Assembly: GCF_900106035.1 (NCBI RefSeq)
Contig: NZ_FNUC01000004.1
Location: forward strand, 2,666,001 to 2,730,000
DNA length: 64,000 nt
Direction of reading: 5' to 3'
DNA from: Jiangella alba
Lineage (GTDB): Bacteria; Actinomycetota; Actinomycetes; Jiangellales; Jiangellaceae
The translations under genes and the position numbers were made by a program. The notes beneath the pieces were generated by a model that was given only the letters and a program-made list of their open reading frames with translations, did not search any database and was not told where the DNA came from. How positions within the stretch are numbered: the stretch's first letter is position 1; each line of letters starts with the position of its first letter. Below, in pieces: positions 33,753-41,518 of this stretch.

Positions 33753-35417
33753 TCAGATGCCGGTGGTGGAGCGGGGGTAGGCGATCTTCGGGTCGCACTG
33801 GACGTTGACGAGGTACGGGACGCCGGCGTCGAAGGCGCGGCGCAGGGCCGGGCCGACGTCGCCGGGGTCGGTGACGGTCTCGCCGGCCCCGCCGAGCGCC
33901 TCGACGACGGCGTCGTAGCCGGTCTCGGGGCGCAGGTCGGCGGCGACGTCGTAGCCGTAGAGGAACCGCATCGGGTGCTTCTCCAGGCCCCAAGCGCCGT
34001 TGTTGCCGACCACCATGACCACCGGGAGGTCGTGCCGGACCAGGGTGTCGACGTCCATCAGCGACATGCCGGCGGCGCCGTCGCCGTAGAGCAGCACGAC
34101 CTGGCTGTCCGGACGGGCCAGCCGGGCGGCCGCGGCGGCGCCCGCGCCGGCGCCGAGGCAGCCGTACGGGCCGGGGTCGAGCCAGCAGCCGGGCCGGCCG
34201 GGCTCGATCAGCTTGCCGGCCCACGACACGAAGTCGCCGCCGTCGCCGACGACGACGGCCTCGTCGTCGAGGACGCGGTTGAGCTCGCCGTAGATGCGCG
34301 CCGGGTGGATCGGCTCGCCCTCCGACGCCAGCAGCGGGGCGTCGCGCTCGACGGCGGCCGCCGCCTGGTCGCGCAGGTCGTTCGCCCAGTCGTCCCAGCG
34401 CCGGGTGGCCCGCAGCGAGTGCAGGATGCCGTCGAGCACCATGCTGAGGTCGCCGGACGCGCTGGCCGTCAGCTCGACGTGCGTCGCGAGGCCCTCGGGG
34501 GAGTCGGCGACGTGCACGACCCGCGCCGGCGCGGCGCCGTCGGAGCCGCCGAACGTGCCGAAGCCGAGCCGGAAGTCCAGCGGCGTGCCCACCACGACGA
34601 CGAGGTCGGCGTTCTTGAACGCCGCCGACCGCGCCCGGGTGACCAGCAGCCGGTGCCCCTTCGGCAGCACGCCGCGGCCCATGCCGTTGGCCACGACCGG
34701 GATGCCGGTCTCGTCGGCGAAGCGCACCGCTGCCGCCTCGGCGCCGTCCATCCAGACGTCCGAGCCGAGCACGACGACCGGGTGCCGCGACTCGTAGATG
34801 GCCGTCGCGATGGCGGTGAGGTCGTCGGGGTCGGGCTCCGGCCGCGGCGCCGGCGGGGTGACCTCCAGCGTGACGTCGGCGAAGCTGTACAGCTCGTCCA
34901 TCGGGACGTCGACGAAGACCGGCCCGCGGTGCGCCGACCGGGCCACGCTGAGCGCGCGGTCGATCACCGGGCCGACGTCGGCCGCCTTGTGCGCCGTCGC
35001 CGCCAGCTTCGTGACCGGGGCCAGCAGCGGCGGGTGGTCGAGTTCCTGCAGCGCGCCGGTGCCCCAGCGCCAGGCCGGTGCGCGGCCGCCCACGGCCAGC
35101 AGCGGGACGCCGCTGAAGTAGGCCTGCGCGATGCCGCTGACGCCGTTGGTGACGCCCGGGCCCGCGGTGAGCACCACCAGCCCCGGCTCGCGGGTCAGCT
35201 TCGCGGTCGCCTCGGCGCCGAAGACGGCGGTCTGCTCGTGCCGCACGTCGACGATGCGGGTGGGCGACTCGGCCTTGACGACGGCGTCGTACAGCGGGAA
35301 CACGTGGGCGCCGGACAGCGTCCACATGGTGCCGACGCCGTGCGCCTCGGCGACGGCCAGGGCGTGCTGACCGGCGTGGCCACTGAGGGTGAGATCTTTG
35401 CGCTGCGAAATACTCAC
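33753..35417 (-). CDS. Thiamine-diphosphate enzyme, acetolactate synthase-like
   Basis: A 554-residue enzyme of the AHAS/oxalyl-CoA decarboxylase/HACL superfamily. The N-terminal Pyr domain has the activating Glu in DVRHEQTAVFGAEATA; the middle domain follows; the C-terminal PP domain has LLYGDGAAGMSLMD ending in VVGNN, the GDG-X(n)-NN ThDP/Mg motif. It lacks a neighbouring small subunit, and conserved FAD-binding residues are not evident, so true acetolactate synthase is doubtful; 2-hydroxyacyl-CoA lyase-like activity is an alternative. Starts at GTG 35417. Confidence 0.75.
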   Translation of the reverse strand: MSISQRKDLTLSGHAGQHALAVAEAHGVGTMWTLSGAHVFPLYDAVVKAESPTRIVDVRHEQTAVFGAEATAKLTREPGLVVLTAGPGVTNGVSGIAQAYFSGVPLLAVGGRAPAWRWGTGALQELDHPPLLAPVTKLAATAHKAADVGPVIDRALSVARSAHRGPVFVDVPMDELYSFADVTLEVTPPAPRPEPDPDDLTAIATAIYESRHPVVVLGSDVWMDGAEAAAVRFADETGIPVVANGMGRGVLPKGHRLLVTRARSAAFKNADLVVVVGTPLDFRLGFGTFGGSDGAAPARVVHVADSPEGLATHVELTASASGDLSMVLDGILHSLRATRRWDDWANDLRDQAAAAVERDAPLLASEGEPIHPARIYGELNRVLDDEAVVVGDGGDFVSWAGKLIEPGRPGCWLDPGPYGCLGAGAGAAAAARLARPDSQVVLLYGDGAAGMSLMDVDTLVRHDLPVVMVVGNNGAWGLEKHPMRFLYGYDVAADLRPETGYDAVVEALGGAGETVTDPGDVGPALRRAFDAGVPYLVNVQCDPKIAYPRSTTGI

Positions 35418-35458
35418 GCGGTCACCGTACCGGAATCCATGGGGTGATCATGGCTCAA

Positions 35459-35620
35459 GGAGGTCTCTGACGGATCTTCGGCGGCGCGGATCGACGCCCA
35501 GGCGCCGACCAGCTGCGTTGTCGTCGTCGGCCGATGGCTCCGCATCGAACTCCTCCTCCGCCTTGCTGGACCGACGACTGGACGCCGCCCGCATCCGCCA
35601 ATATCCATCAGACACCTCTT
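35459..35620. repeat. 162-bp palindromic repeat, copy 2
   Basis: A diverged copy of the element at 4760-4920: near-identical termini (CTGACGG near the left, CATCAGACACCTCTT at the right), shared interior words (GACGCCCAGGCG, CTGGACGCCGCCCGC) and full-length palindromy centred on 35539.5 with inner arms CGATG/CATCG. Its right end meets the TA flanking the MITE at 35622-35908. As in copy 1 it appears to lie at a gene 3' end, here that of marR before later insertions. Confidence 0.7.
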
Positions 35621-35621
35621 A

Positions 35622-35908
35622 GATGAATGAGTCCGAATGGGTTCTTCCCTTCGTTCGGTCGGCCTCGCGTGCGACGTTGTGAGATCGCTGCGTGATTGAT
35701 GCGAGCACGATGTCGCGTCCACGACCATGACCCCACGTCGTTTCGGCAGCGATCTGACATCGATCGAACCGGCTCTGATGTGGGGTGCAGCGCGCCTTGA
35801 ATAGGGGTGTACTGGCCGGTGAGGGTGAGCGGTGTGGCTCACCGGACCGGCCGAACGCCGGCCACAGCCACGTACCCGTCCGGCGAACCCATTTCGGACT
35901 CACTCATC
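35622..35908. mobile_element. 287-bp MITE-like element with 23-bp inverted repeats, TA-flanked
   Basis: The termini GATGAATGAGTCCGAATGGG (35622 onward) and, on the other strand from 35908, GATGAGTGAGTCCGAAATGG match with one substitution and one gap over about 23 bases. TA dinucleotides flank both ends, as expected of IS630/Tc1-type transposition. A 94-codon minus-strand frame crosses it, but without recognisable homology. It lies between palindromic repeat copy 2 and the IS481 element. Confidence 0.65.
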
Positions 35909-36921
35909 TAGGTGTTCTGACCGGGGAGGTTGGGCACGCGGTCGATGGGTGACTTGCCGTTGAGGCTGGTGTGGCCGCGGTGGTGATTGTAGTGGTGCAG
36001 CCAGGTCGGGTAGGCCGCTGCGCGGTCGGCCTCTGAGCGGTAGGCGCAGGCGTAGGCCCATTCCTCGAGCAGGGTCCGGTTGAACCGCTCGACCTTGCCG
36101 TTGGTCTGGGGACGGTACGGGCGGGTGCGTCGGTGTTTGATCTTCTTGCCAAGGGTCTTGGCCCACAGTCGTGACCGGTAGCAGGAGCCGTTGTCGGTGA
36201 GCACGGCCTTGACCGTGATGCTGTGCGCTGCGAAGTGAGCGTTGGCGCGCGTCCAGAAGGCCGCCGCGGTCTCCTTGCGTTCGTCGGTGAGGATCTCGGA
36301 GTAGGCCAGCCGGGAGTGGTCGTCCACGGCGTGGTGGAGGTAGACGTAGCCGCGTGAGGGTGATGCGCCGGCGCGGGCCGCGTGATCGGCTGCCGCGTTC
36401 GCCCGTCGGGCTTGTTCTGAGCCACGTCCGAACATCCGCCAGCCGCCGCCGTCGGGGATCCGGCCGAGCTTCTTGATGTCGACGTGGATCAGGTCGCCGG
36501 GCGTGGCGTGCTCGTAGCGGTTCTTGTCGCGCGAGGAGGTCTTGATCCGGGTGCCGGTGGCCGGATCGGTCCACTTCAACCGCGGGCATCGGTACCGGAC
36601 CAGCACCTGGTGGACAGTCGAGGGGTTCAGGCCCAGGTGGTAGGCGATCCGGGCCGGGCCCCAACGTCGAGTCACCCGCAGCTTCACGACCCGGTGCTCG
36701 ATGCGCTTGGGCAGCTGGTTCGGGCTGCGTCGCGGACGCGAGGACCGGTCGACCATGCCGGGCTCGCCGAGTTCGCGGTAGCGGTCGGCCCAGCGACGCG
36801 CAGTGGTGATGCTGACTGAGAACCGTTCGGCCGCTCGGGCATACGACCAGCGCTTGTCGACGACGAGCCGAGCCAGACGTAGTCGTCCGGCTGGAGCGAG
36901 GGTGGCGTTAGCGTGGGACAC
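35908..36921 (-). CDS. IS481 family transposase
   Basis: A 337-residue DDE transposase. N-terminal helix-turn-helix segments (RAAERFSVSITTARRWADRY, RRWGPARIAYHLGLNPSTV) precede the rve catalytic core with the first Asp in DLIHVDIKKLGRI, the second in LTDNGSCYRS and the Glu in KVERFNRTLLEEW. GTG 36921 has GGAG six bases before it. The TAG stop is formed wholly by the CTAG target sequence outside the element. Apparently intact and possibly active. Confidence 0.92.
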   Translation of the reverse strand: MSHANATLAPAGRLRLARLVVDKRWSYARAAERFSVSITTARRWADRYRELGEPGMVDRSSRPRRSPNQLPKRIEHRVVKLRVTRRWGPARIAYHLGLNPSTVHQVLVRYRCPRLKWTDPATGTRIKTSSRDKNRYEHATPGDLIHVDIKKLGRIPDGGGWRMFGRGSEQARRANAAADHAARAGASPSRGYVYLHHAVDDHSRLAYSEILTDERKETAAAFWTRANAHFAAHSITVKAVLTDNGSCYRSRLWAKTLGKKIKHRRTRPYRPQTNGKVERFNRTLLEEWAYACAYRSEADRAAAYPTWLHHYNHHRGHTSLNGKSPIDRVPNLPGQNT

Positions 36922-37029
36922 GAAGACCTCCGTGGTGAGACGTGGGTGCGTGGTTGCTCCACACCTCACCCGGAGGTCTTCGTCATGGTCCAGCCGACCC
37001 GCCGTACCTAACGTCCGTGGTCAGAACAT
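35912..37029 (-). mobile_element. IS481-family insertion sequence, complete
   Basis: Terminal inverted repeats start TGTTCTGACC at both ends (21 of the first 26 bases match). CTAG is duplicated at both sides (35908-35911, 37030-37033), the target known for IS481. The element is about 1.1 kb with one transposase gene. It sits at the junction of a MITE and the 3' end of marR. Confidence 0.88.
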
Positions 37030-37441
37030 CTAGCGGCTCCAGCGCCTCGTGCAGGGCCCGCAGCTGTGCGTCGTCCAACTGGAGCAGGTCGGCCGGCGGC
37101 GCGTACATGGCGCCGAGCAGTTCGGCCCGCATCGCGGCGCCGCGCGCCGTCAGCACGACCAGCCGGGCCCGGCGGTCGGTCGGGTGGACCCGGCGTTCGG
37201 CGAGGTCGAGGCGTTGCAGGCGGTCGACCGTCCAGGTCGCGGTCGACGCGTCGCACTGCCATTCGGCGGCGAGGTCCTTCATCGTCCGGCCGTCCTCGGC
37301 GTCGAGCGAGTGCAGCGCCTTGTACTCGTTCGCCGTCAGCCCGAGCCGGGCGAGGACGGCGTCGCGCTCGGGCCGGGACCGGATGAGCAGGTCGAACATC
37401 AGCCGCCAGGTGTCGGCGGCGAGCGTGGCGTGGTCGGTCAC
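36983..37441 (-). CDS. MarR family regulator, C-terminus replaced by IS481 sequence
   Basis: A 152-residue regulator with a winged helix: ANEYKALHSLDAEDG, RTMKDLAAEWQCDASTATWTVDRLQRLDLAERRV and the wing HPTDRRARLVVLT. The IS481 element entered at CTAG near the end, so the last dozen or so residues (DVLTTDVRYGGSAGP) come from the IS. Without the IS the frame would read LEPLDE and stop, so the DNA-binding part is unaffected. GTG 37441 is preferred to TTG 37471. Divergent from the LLM oxidoreductase, its likely target. Confidence 0.8.
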   Translation of the reverse strand: MTDHATLAADTWRLMFDLLIRSRPERDAVLARLGLTANEYKALHSLDAEDGRTMKDLAAEWQCDASTATWTVDRLQRLDLAERRVHPTDRRARLVVLTARGAAMRAELLGAMYAPPADLLQLDDAQLRALHEALEPLDVLTTDVRYGGSAGP

Positions 37442-37456
37442 GGGATCAGCATACTG

Positions 37457-37489
37457 CTTGGATGACTCCAATAGTTTGACGAATCCAAG
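37457..37489. promoter_or_regulatory. MarR operator candidate and LLM-gene promoter
   Basis: CTTGGAT (37457-37463) and ATCCAAG (37483-37489) form a perfect 7-bp inverted repeat with a 19-base spacer. It overlaps TTGACG (37476-37481), the -35 of a promoter whose -10, TAGGGT, is at 37500-37505. That -10 is six bases before the LLM gene ATG, so its mRNA is probably leaderless and the repeat would block it. Confidence 0.62.
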
Positions 37490-37511
37490 TATTTGGTCCT
37501 AGGGTCGGATC

Positions 37512-38369
37512 ATGAAGGTCAGCATCAGCGTCACCAACTACACCTGGCCCGGCGGCGGCCTCACCGACGAGCTGACGCGCGTCGTGCGCACCGCCGACCA
37601 CGCCGGCATCGACACCCTCTGGGTCGCCGACCACCTGCTGCAGGGCGACCCCACCGCGCAGCTCGACGACCCGATGCTCGAGGCGTACACCACCCTCGGC
37701 TACCTCGCCGGGCAGACCGAGCGGATCAGGCTGGGCACCATGGTGTCGGCCGCCACGTACCGCTCCCCGGCACTGCTCATCAAGGCCGTGACGACGCTCG
37801 ACGTGCTCTCGCACGGCCGCGCTTGGCTCGGCGTCGGCGCCGGCTACCACGCCGAGGAAGCCCGCATGATGGGGCTGTTCCTGCCACCCACCGCCGAGCG
37901 GTTCGAGCGGCTGGAAGAGCTGCTGCGGCTGGCCAAGCAGCTGTGGGCCGGCGACGAGTCGCCGTTCGAGGGCGTCCACTACCAGCTGGACCGGCCCATC
38001 GGCAGCCCACTGCCCGCCACCCGGCCGCACCCGCCCATCGTGGTCGGCGGCACGGGCGAGAAGGTCACGCTGCGGTTGGTCGCCCAGTACGCCGACGCCT
38101 GCAACCTGTTCGACATCCCCGACGGCGGGCAGACCGTCAGGCACAAGCTCGACGTGCTCGCCCGCCACTGCGACGCCGTCGGCCGCCCGTTCGACGAGAT
38201 CGAGAAGACGCTGGCCATGGCGCTGGAGCCGGGCGAGTCCGCCGCCTCGTTCGCCGGGCGTGCCCGCGCCGCCCGTGACCTCGGCTTCGAGCACGTCGGC
38301 GTCATCGTGCGCGGCAGCGCCTGGACCGAGCAGCAGGTCGAGACCGTCGCCGCCGCGCTCGAGGCCTAG
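37512..38369 (+). CDS. LLM class F420-dependent oxidoreductase
   Basis: A 285-residue TIM-barrel protein of the luciferase-like monooxygenase superfamily. DTLWVADHLLQGDP (about residue 35) and GRAWLGVGAGYHAEEARMMG (near 100) are typical of F420-dependent actinobacterial members, as is HPPIVVGGTGEKVTLRLVAQYAD. Substrate unknown. It is divergent from marR, which probably controls it, and converges on the DUF2785 gene, one base apart. Confidence 0.87.
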   Translation: MKVSISVTNYTWPGGGLTDELTRVVRTADHAGIDTLWVADHLLQGDPTAQLDDPMLEAYTTLGYLAGQTERIRLGTMVSAATYRSPALLIKAVTTLDVLSHGRAWLGVGAGYHAEEARMMGLFLPPTAERFERLEELLRLAKQLWAGDESPFEGVHYQLDRPIGSPLPATRPHPPIVVGGTGEKVTLRLVAQYADACNLFDIPDGGQTVRHKLDVLARHCDAVGRPFDEIEKTLAMALEPGESAASFAGRARAARDLGFEHVGVIVRGSAWTEQQVETVAAALEA

Positions 38370-38370
38370 A

Positions 38371-39252
38371 TCAGCGCTGGCGGTACAGCCAGGGCGCGCT
38401 GGAACGCAGCGTCGCCTGCAGGGCGAGCAGCAGGTCGGAGCGGACCGCGGGCATCGGCCGCACGGTGCTGGCGACGTTCTGCGCCGGGGTGCCCTGCACG
38501 CCCAGCAGCAGCTGCAGGTGCAGCGCCCGCAGGTAGTCGAGGGTGTTCTCGCGCGCCGCCGCCCGCGACGACGGCGGGCGGGCGTCGTCGCGCCAGGCCT
38601 GGGCCAGCCGCTCCAGCCAGCCCTCCAGCGTCTCGATGCTGACGAGGTCGCGGTGCAGCACCGACATCGTCGCGTACGCCAGCCGCTGCTCCTCGCCGGC
38701 GGAGAACCGGTGCCGCGTCGGCGTGGTCAGCCGCTCGGCGACGACGTCGAGCAGGACACGCAGCTCGTCTGCGCTCAGGTGCCGCGACGCGCTCAGCGCG
38801 CCGAGCACGTCGGAGCCGTGCGCGACGGCGTTGGCCCAGCCCTGGTTGGGGGTCCAGCCGCGGAGGTCGCGCTCGCCGAGCAGCCAGCCGACCGCTTGGT
38901 CGGCCCACGTCAGGACGGCGGCGGGGTGCAGCCCGTGGGTGACGTTGTCGCGGGCGATGACCTCGGACAGCACGCTCGCGGAGAACGAGCGGCGCAGCAC
39001 GGTGTCGGTGCCCTCTTCGCCGAGGCCCTTCTTCAGCCCGAGCGCCAGCCCGTCGCCGAGCCCGATGAGCAGGTCGTCGTAGACGCCCTCGCGGATCCAG
39101 GTCTGCAGCACCGAGCGGGCGATGTCTTCGCGCACGTGCGGGTCGGTGTCGCCGAGCATGGTGACCAGCTCGATCGTGAGCTCGTCGAGCGCAGCGCCCT
39201 GGGGTAGCCGGAAGCCGTCGGCGACGACCTGCTCCCAGTAGGACTGCTGCAC
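38371..39252 (-). CDS. DUF2785 domain-containing protein
   Basis: A 293-residue, mostly helical soluble protein. LVTMLGDTDPHVREDIARSVLQTWI near residue 30 and NQGWANAVAHGSDVLGALSASRHL near residue 140 are the conserved parts of DUF2785. No signal peptide or catalytic motif. Function unknown; HEAT-like helical repeats are suggested by the pattern. It is divergent from the pdtaS-like kinase. Confidence 0.75.
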   Translation of the reverse strand: MQQSYWEQVVADGFRLPQGAALDELTIELVTMLGDTDPHVREDIARSVLQTWIREGVYDDLLIGLGDGLALGLKKGLGEEGTDTVLRRSFSASVLSEVIARDNVTHGLHPAAVLTWADQAVGWLLGERDLRGWTPNQGWANAVAHGSDVLGALSASRHLSADELRVLLDVVAERLTTPTRHRFSAGEEQRLAYATMSVLHRDLVSIETLEGWLERLAQAWRDDARPPSSRAAARENTLDYLRALHLQLLLGVQGTPAQNVASTVRPMPAVRSDLLLALQATLRSSAPWLYRQR

Positions 39253-39317
39253 GGAGCAATCCTCGCAGAACCACCTCCGTGGAGGGAAGCGAGGTGACGA
39301 GAGCTACGCTCAGTAAC

Positions 39318-40793
39318 GTGCCGTCGCTCAACGACGTCGTCCAGCGTCACACCGATCTCTCCGAGGCCGACCTCGACTGGTTGCATGCCCTCATCGCCGA
39401 CTGGCAGCTGCTGGCCGACCTCTCCTTCGCCGACCTCGTCCTCTGGGTGCCCGACCGCGACGACGACGGCTACCGCGCCGTGGCCCAGATGCGCCCGACC
39501 ACCGGCCCGACCGCCTACGTCGAGGATCTCGTCGGGACGTACCTCGCGAAGGGCCGCCGGCCGCTCATCGACACCGCCTACGCCGAGGGCGTCATCCGCC
39601 GCGAGGGCGACCCGGAGTGGTGGGACGACGTCCCGGTGCGGGTCGAGGCCATCCCGGTGCGCCACGACGGCCGCGTCATCGCCGTCATCGGCCGGCACAC
39701 CAACCTCATCGCGGTCCGCACGCCGAGCCGCCTGGAACTGTCCTACCTCGAGTGCGGCAGCCAGCTGGCCACGCTGATCACCGAGGGCCGGTTCCCGCAC
39801 TCCACCCGCACCGACATGGGCCGCCGCGGCGCGCCCCGGGTCGGCGACGGACTGGTCCGCCTCGACGCCGACGGCCAGGCGCTCTACGCCAGCCCCAACG
39901 CCGTCTCCGTGTACCGGCGCCTCGGCCTCGCCGCGGACCTCGTCGGCCATCACCTGGGCAAGGCGACCGCCACGCTGGCGCCGCCGCCGGGCGCGCGCGA
40001 CGAGCCGCTGGAGGACGTGCTCGGCGGGCGGCAGCACGTGCGCACCGAGATCGAGGGCAACGGCACCGTCATGACGCTGCGGATCATCCCGCTCGACCCC
40101 GGCGGGCAGCACGTCGGCGCGCTGGCGCTGTGCCGCGACGTCACCGAGGTGCGGCGGCGCGAGCGGGAGCTGCTGACCAAGGACGCCACGATCCGCGAGA
40201 TCCACCACCGGGTGAAGAACAACCTGCAGACGGTCGCGGCGCTGCTGCGGCTGCAGTCGCGGCGCATCGCGTCGCCGGAGGGGCGTGCGGCGCTGGACGA
40301 GGCGGTGCGCCGGGTCGGCTCGATCGCCATCGTGCACGAGACGCTGTCGCAGACCGTCGACGACACCGTCGCGTTCGACGACGTCGCCGACCGCCTGCTC
40401 GGCATGGTCGCCGAGGTCGCCGCCACCACGTCGGACGTGCGGGCGACGCGGTCGGGGACGTTCGGCATCCTGGCGGCCGAGACCGCGACGCCGCTGGCGA
40501 TGACGCTGACCGAGGTGCTGCAGAACGCCGTCGAGCACGGCCTCGGCCGGCGTGGCGGGGCGGTGCTGCTGACGGCGGAACGGTCGGACGGCCGGCTGCT
40601 CGTCACCATCGACGACGACGGCGTCGGCCTGCCGCCCGGCTTCGACGCGGCCACCGCCGGGAACCTCGGGCTGCAGATCGTCCGGACCCTGGTGGTGGGG
40701 GAGCTGGCCGGGACGCTCGACATCGGGCCGCGCTCCGGCGGCGGCACCCGGGTCGTGCTGGACCTCCCGGTCGAGGCCGAGTCGCCCCGCTGA
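39318..40793 (+). CDS. PdtaS-like sensor histidine kinase
   Basis: A 491-residue soluble kinase. The N-terminal GAF-like region contains DWQLLADLSFADLVLWVP, the hallmark of PdtaS (Rv3220c); a PAS domain follows (about residues 185-285). The HisKA_2 dimerisation helix is EIHHRVKNNLQTVAALLRLQ (phospho-His near 297), then the N box LTEVLQNAVEHG and G box DDDGVGLPPGF. Its partner would be an ANTAR antiterminator, not in this window. GTG 39318 lies seven bases after TACGCT, suggesting a leaderless start; GTG 39294 with GGAGG upstream is the alternative. Confidence 0.88.
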   Translation: MPSLNDVVQRHTDLSEADLDWLHALIADWQLLADLSFADLVLWVPDRDDDGYRAVAQMRPTTGPTAYVEDLVGTYLAKGRRPLIDTAYAEGVIRREGDPEWWDDVPVRVEAIPVRHDGRVIAVIGRHTNLIAVRTPSRLELSYLECGSQLATLITEGRFPHSTRTDMGRRGAPRVGDGLVRLDADGQALYASPNAVSVYRRLGLAADLVGHHLGKATATLAPPPGARDEPLEDVLGGRQHVRTEIEGNGTVMTLRIIPLDPGGQHVGALALCRDVTEVRRRERELLTKDATIREIHHRVKNNLQTVAALLRLQSRRIASPEGRAALDEAVRRVGSIAIVHETLSQTVDDTVAFDDVADRLLGMVAEVAATTSDVRATRSGTFGILAAETATPLAMTLTEVLQNAVEHGLGRRGGAVLLTAERSDGRLLVTIDDDGVGLPPGFDAATAGNLGLQIVRTLVVGELAGTLDIGPRSGGGTRVVLDLPVEAESPR

Positions 40794-40812
40794 GGCGGGC
40801 GCGGACATACCG

Positions 40813-40845
40813 ACGCCCCGCCAATCCGGGGTGCTGGCGGGGCGT
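40813..40845. terminator. Bidirectional hairpin between kinase and whiB genes
   Basis: ACGCCCCGCC (40813-40822) and GGCGGGGCGT (40836-40845) form a perfect 10-bp stem with a 13-base loop between the convergent genes. Confidence 0.65.
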
Positions 40846-40882
40846 AGCGTTCAGGCGCGGGTGTCGGCTCGGGTGCTCCGGC

Positions 40883-41134
40883 TCAGTAGGCTCGCGCGCG
40901 GGCTCGGGCGTTGCGACGCTTCAGGGCACGACGCTCGTCCTCGGACAGCCCGCCCCACACGCCGGCGTCCTGGCCGCTCTCGAGAGCCCAGCTCAGGCAG
41001 GACTCGCGCACGTCGCAGCGGCGGCAGACGGTCTTGGCCTCCTCGATCTGGAGCAGCGCGGGCCCGGTGTTCCCGATGGGGAAGAACAGCTCTGGGTCCT
41101 CGTCTCGACAGGCGGCACGGTGGCGCCAATCCAT
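40883..41134 (-). CDS. whiB1: WhiB1-type iron-sulfur transcription factor
   Basis: An 83-residue Wbl protein. Four cysteines (9, 37, 40, 46) ligate a 4Fe-4S cluster, the turn GVWGG follows at about 60-64, and the basic tail RRALKRRNARARARAY binds DNA. MDWRHRAACRDEDPELFFP matches WhiB1/WblE, which binds the housekeeping sigma factor and is nitric-oxide sensitive. ATG 41134 has AAGGAG eleven bases upstream; GTG 41143 is too close to it. A CRP-like site lies 63 bases upstream. Confidence 0.93.
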   Translation of the reverse strand: MDWRHRAACRDEDPELFFPIGNTGPALLQIEEAKTVCRRCDVRESCLSWALESGQDAGVWGGLSEDERRALKRRNARARARAY

Positions 41135-41143
41135 GGTTCTCAC

Positions 41144-41518
41144 AGCTCCTTATGGTGTGGTGCCGGACGGCTCGGCCGACCAGCCACGTTGCAGTACGTG
41201 AATTCGTTCACGAATCCCTGCCCGGCCCTGTGGCTTCCTGGGGCCGAGGGGGATGACGCGAAGTCTTGCGGCGGTCTGCTGCGCGCTCGAAGCGCGCGGC
41301 TAACCGCGTCGCCCTACCAGGGTGACAAGTTCGTGATGCATCTACAAGGGCTTTGTGTAATCCGTCTCATGAAGGTCGGTGTAGCGTCGGTCACAGCATC
41401 GGCTCAAAACAGCCAAGATGGGACGATAACCGGCACCTCTGGCGCTGGCAAGGGTCCTGCGCACCTGCATCTGGCGGGTTCGACGCGCTCACCGGCTTCG
41501 GATCGACGGGGAGCCTGC
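41144..41518. promoter_or_regulatory. whiB1 upstream region with CRP-like site
   Basis: This 375-base gene-free stretch holds CGTGAATTCGTTCACG (41197-41212), a perfect palindrome of form GTGA-N6-TCAC matching the CRP core. A weaker TGT-N10-ACA-type match is at 41380-41395, and GCGCGCT-CGA-AGCGCGC forms a hairpin at 41281-41297. M. tuberculosis whiB1 is controlled by a CRP protein (Rv3676), so the same is likely here. The distal end is downstream of the DAG kinase gene. Confidence 0.6.

Noticed and set aside
33753-35417. Calling this gene ilvB
   Set aside because: There is no regulatory-subunit gene and FAD-site residues are not evident, so acetolactate synthase is not secure.
35619-35903. 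94-codon frame inside the MITE
   Set aside because: Its ends lie in the inverted repeats, there is no recognisable motif and no ribosome binding site; probably chance.
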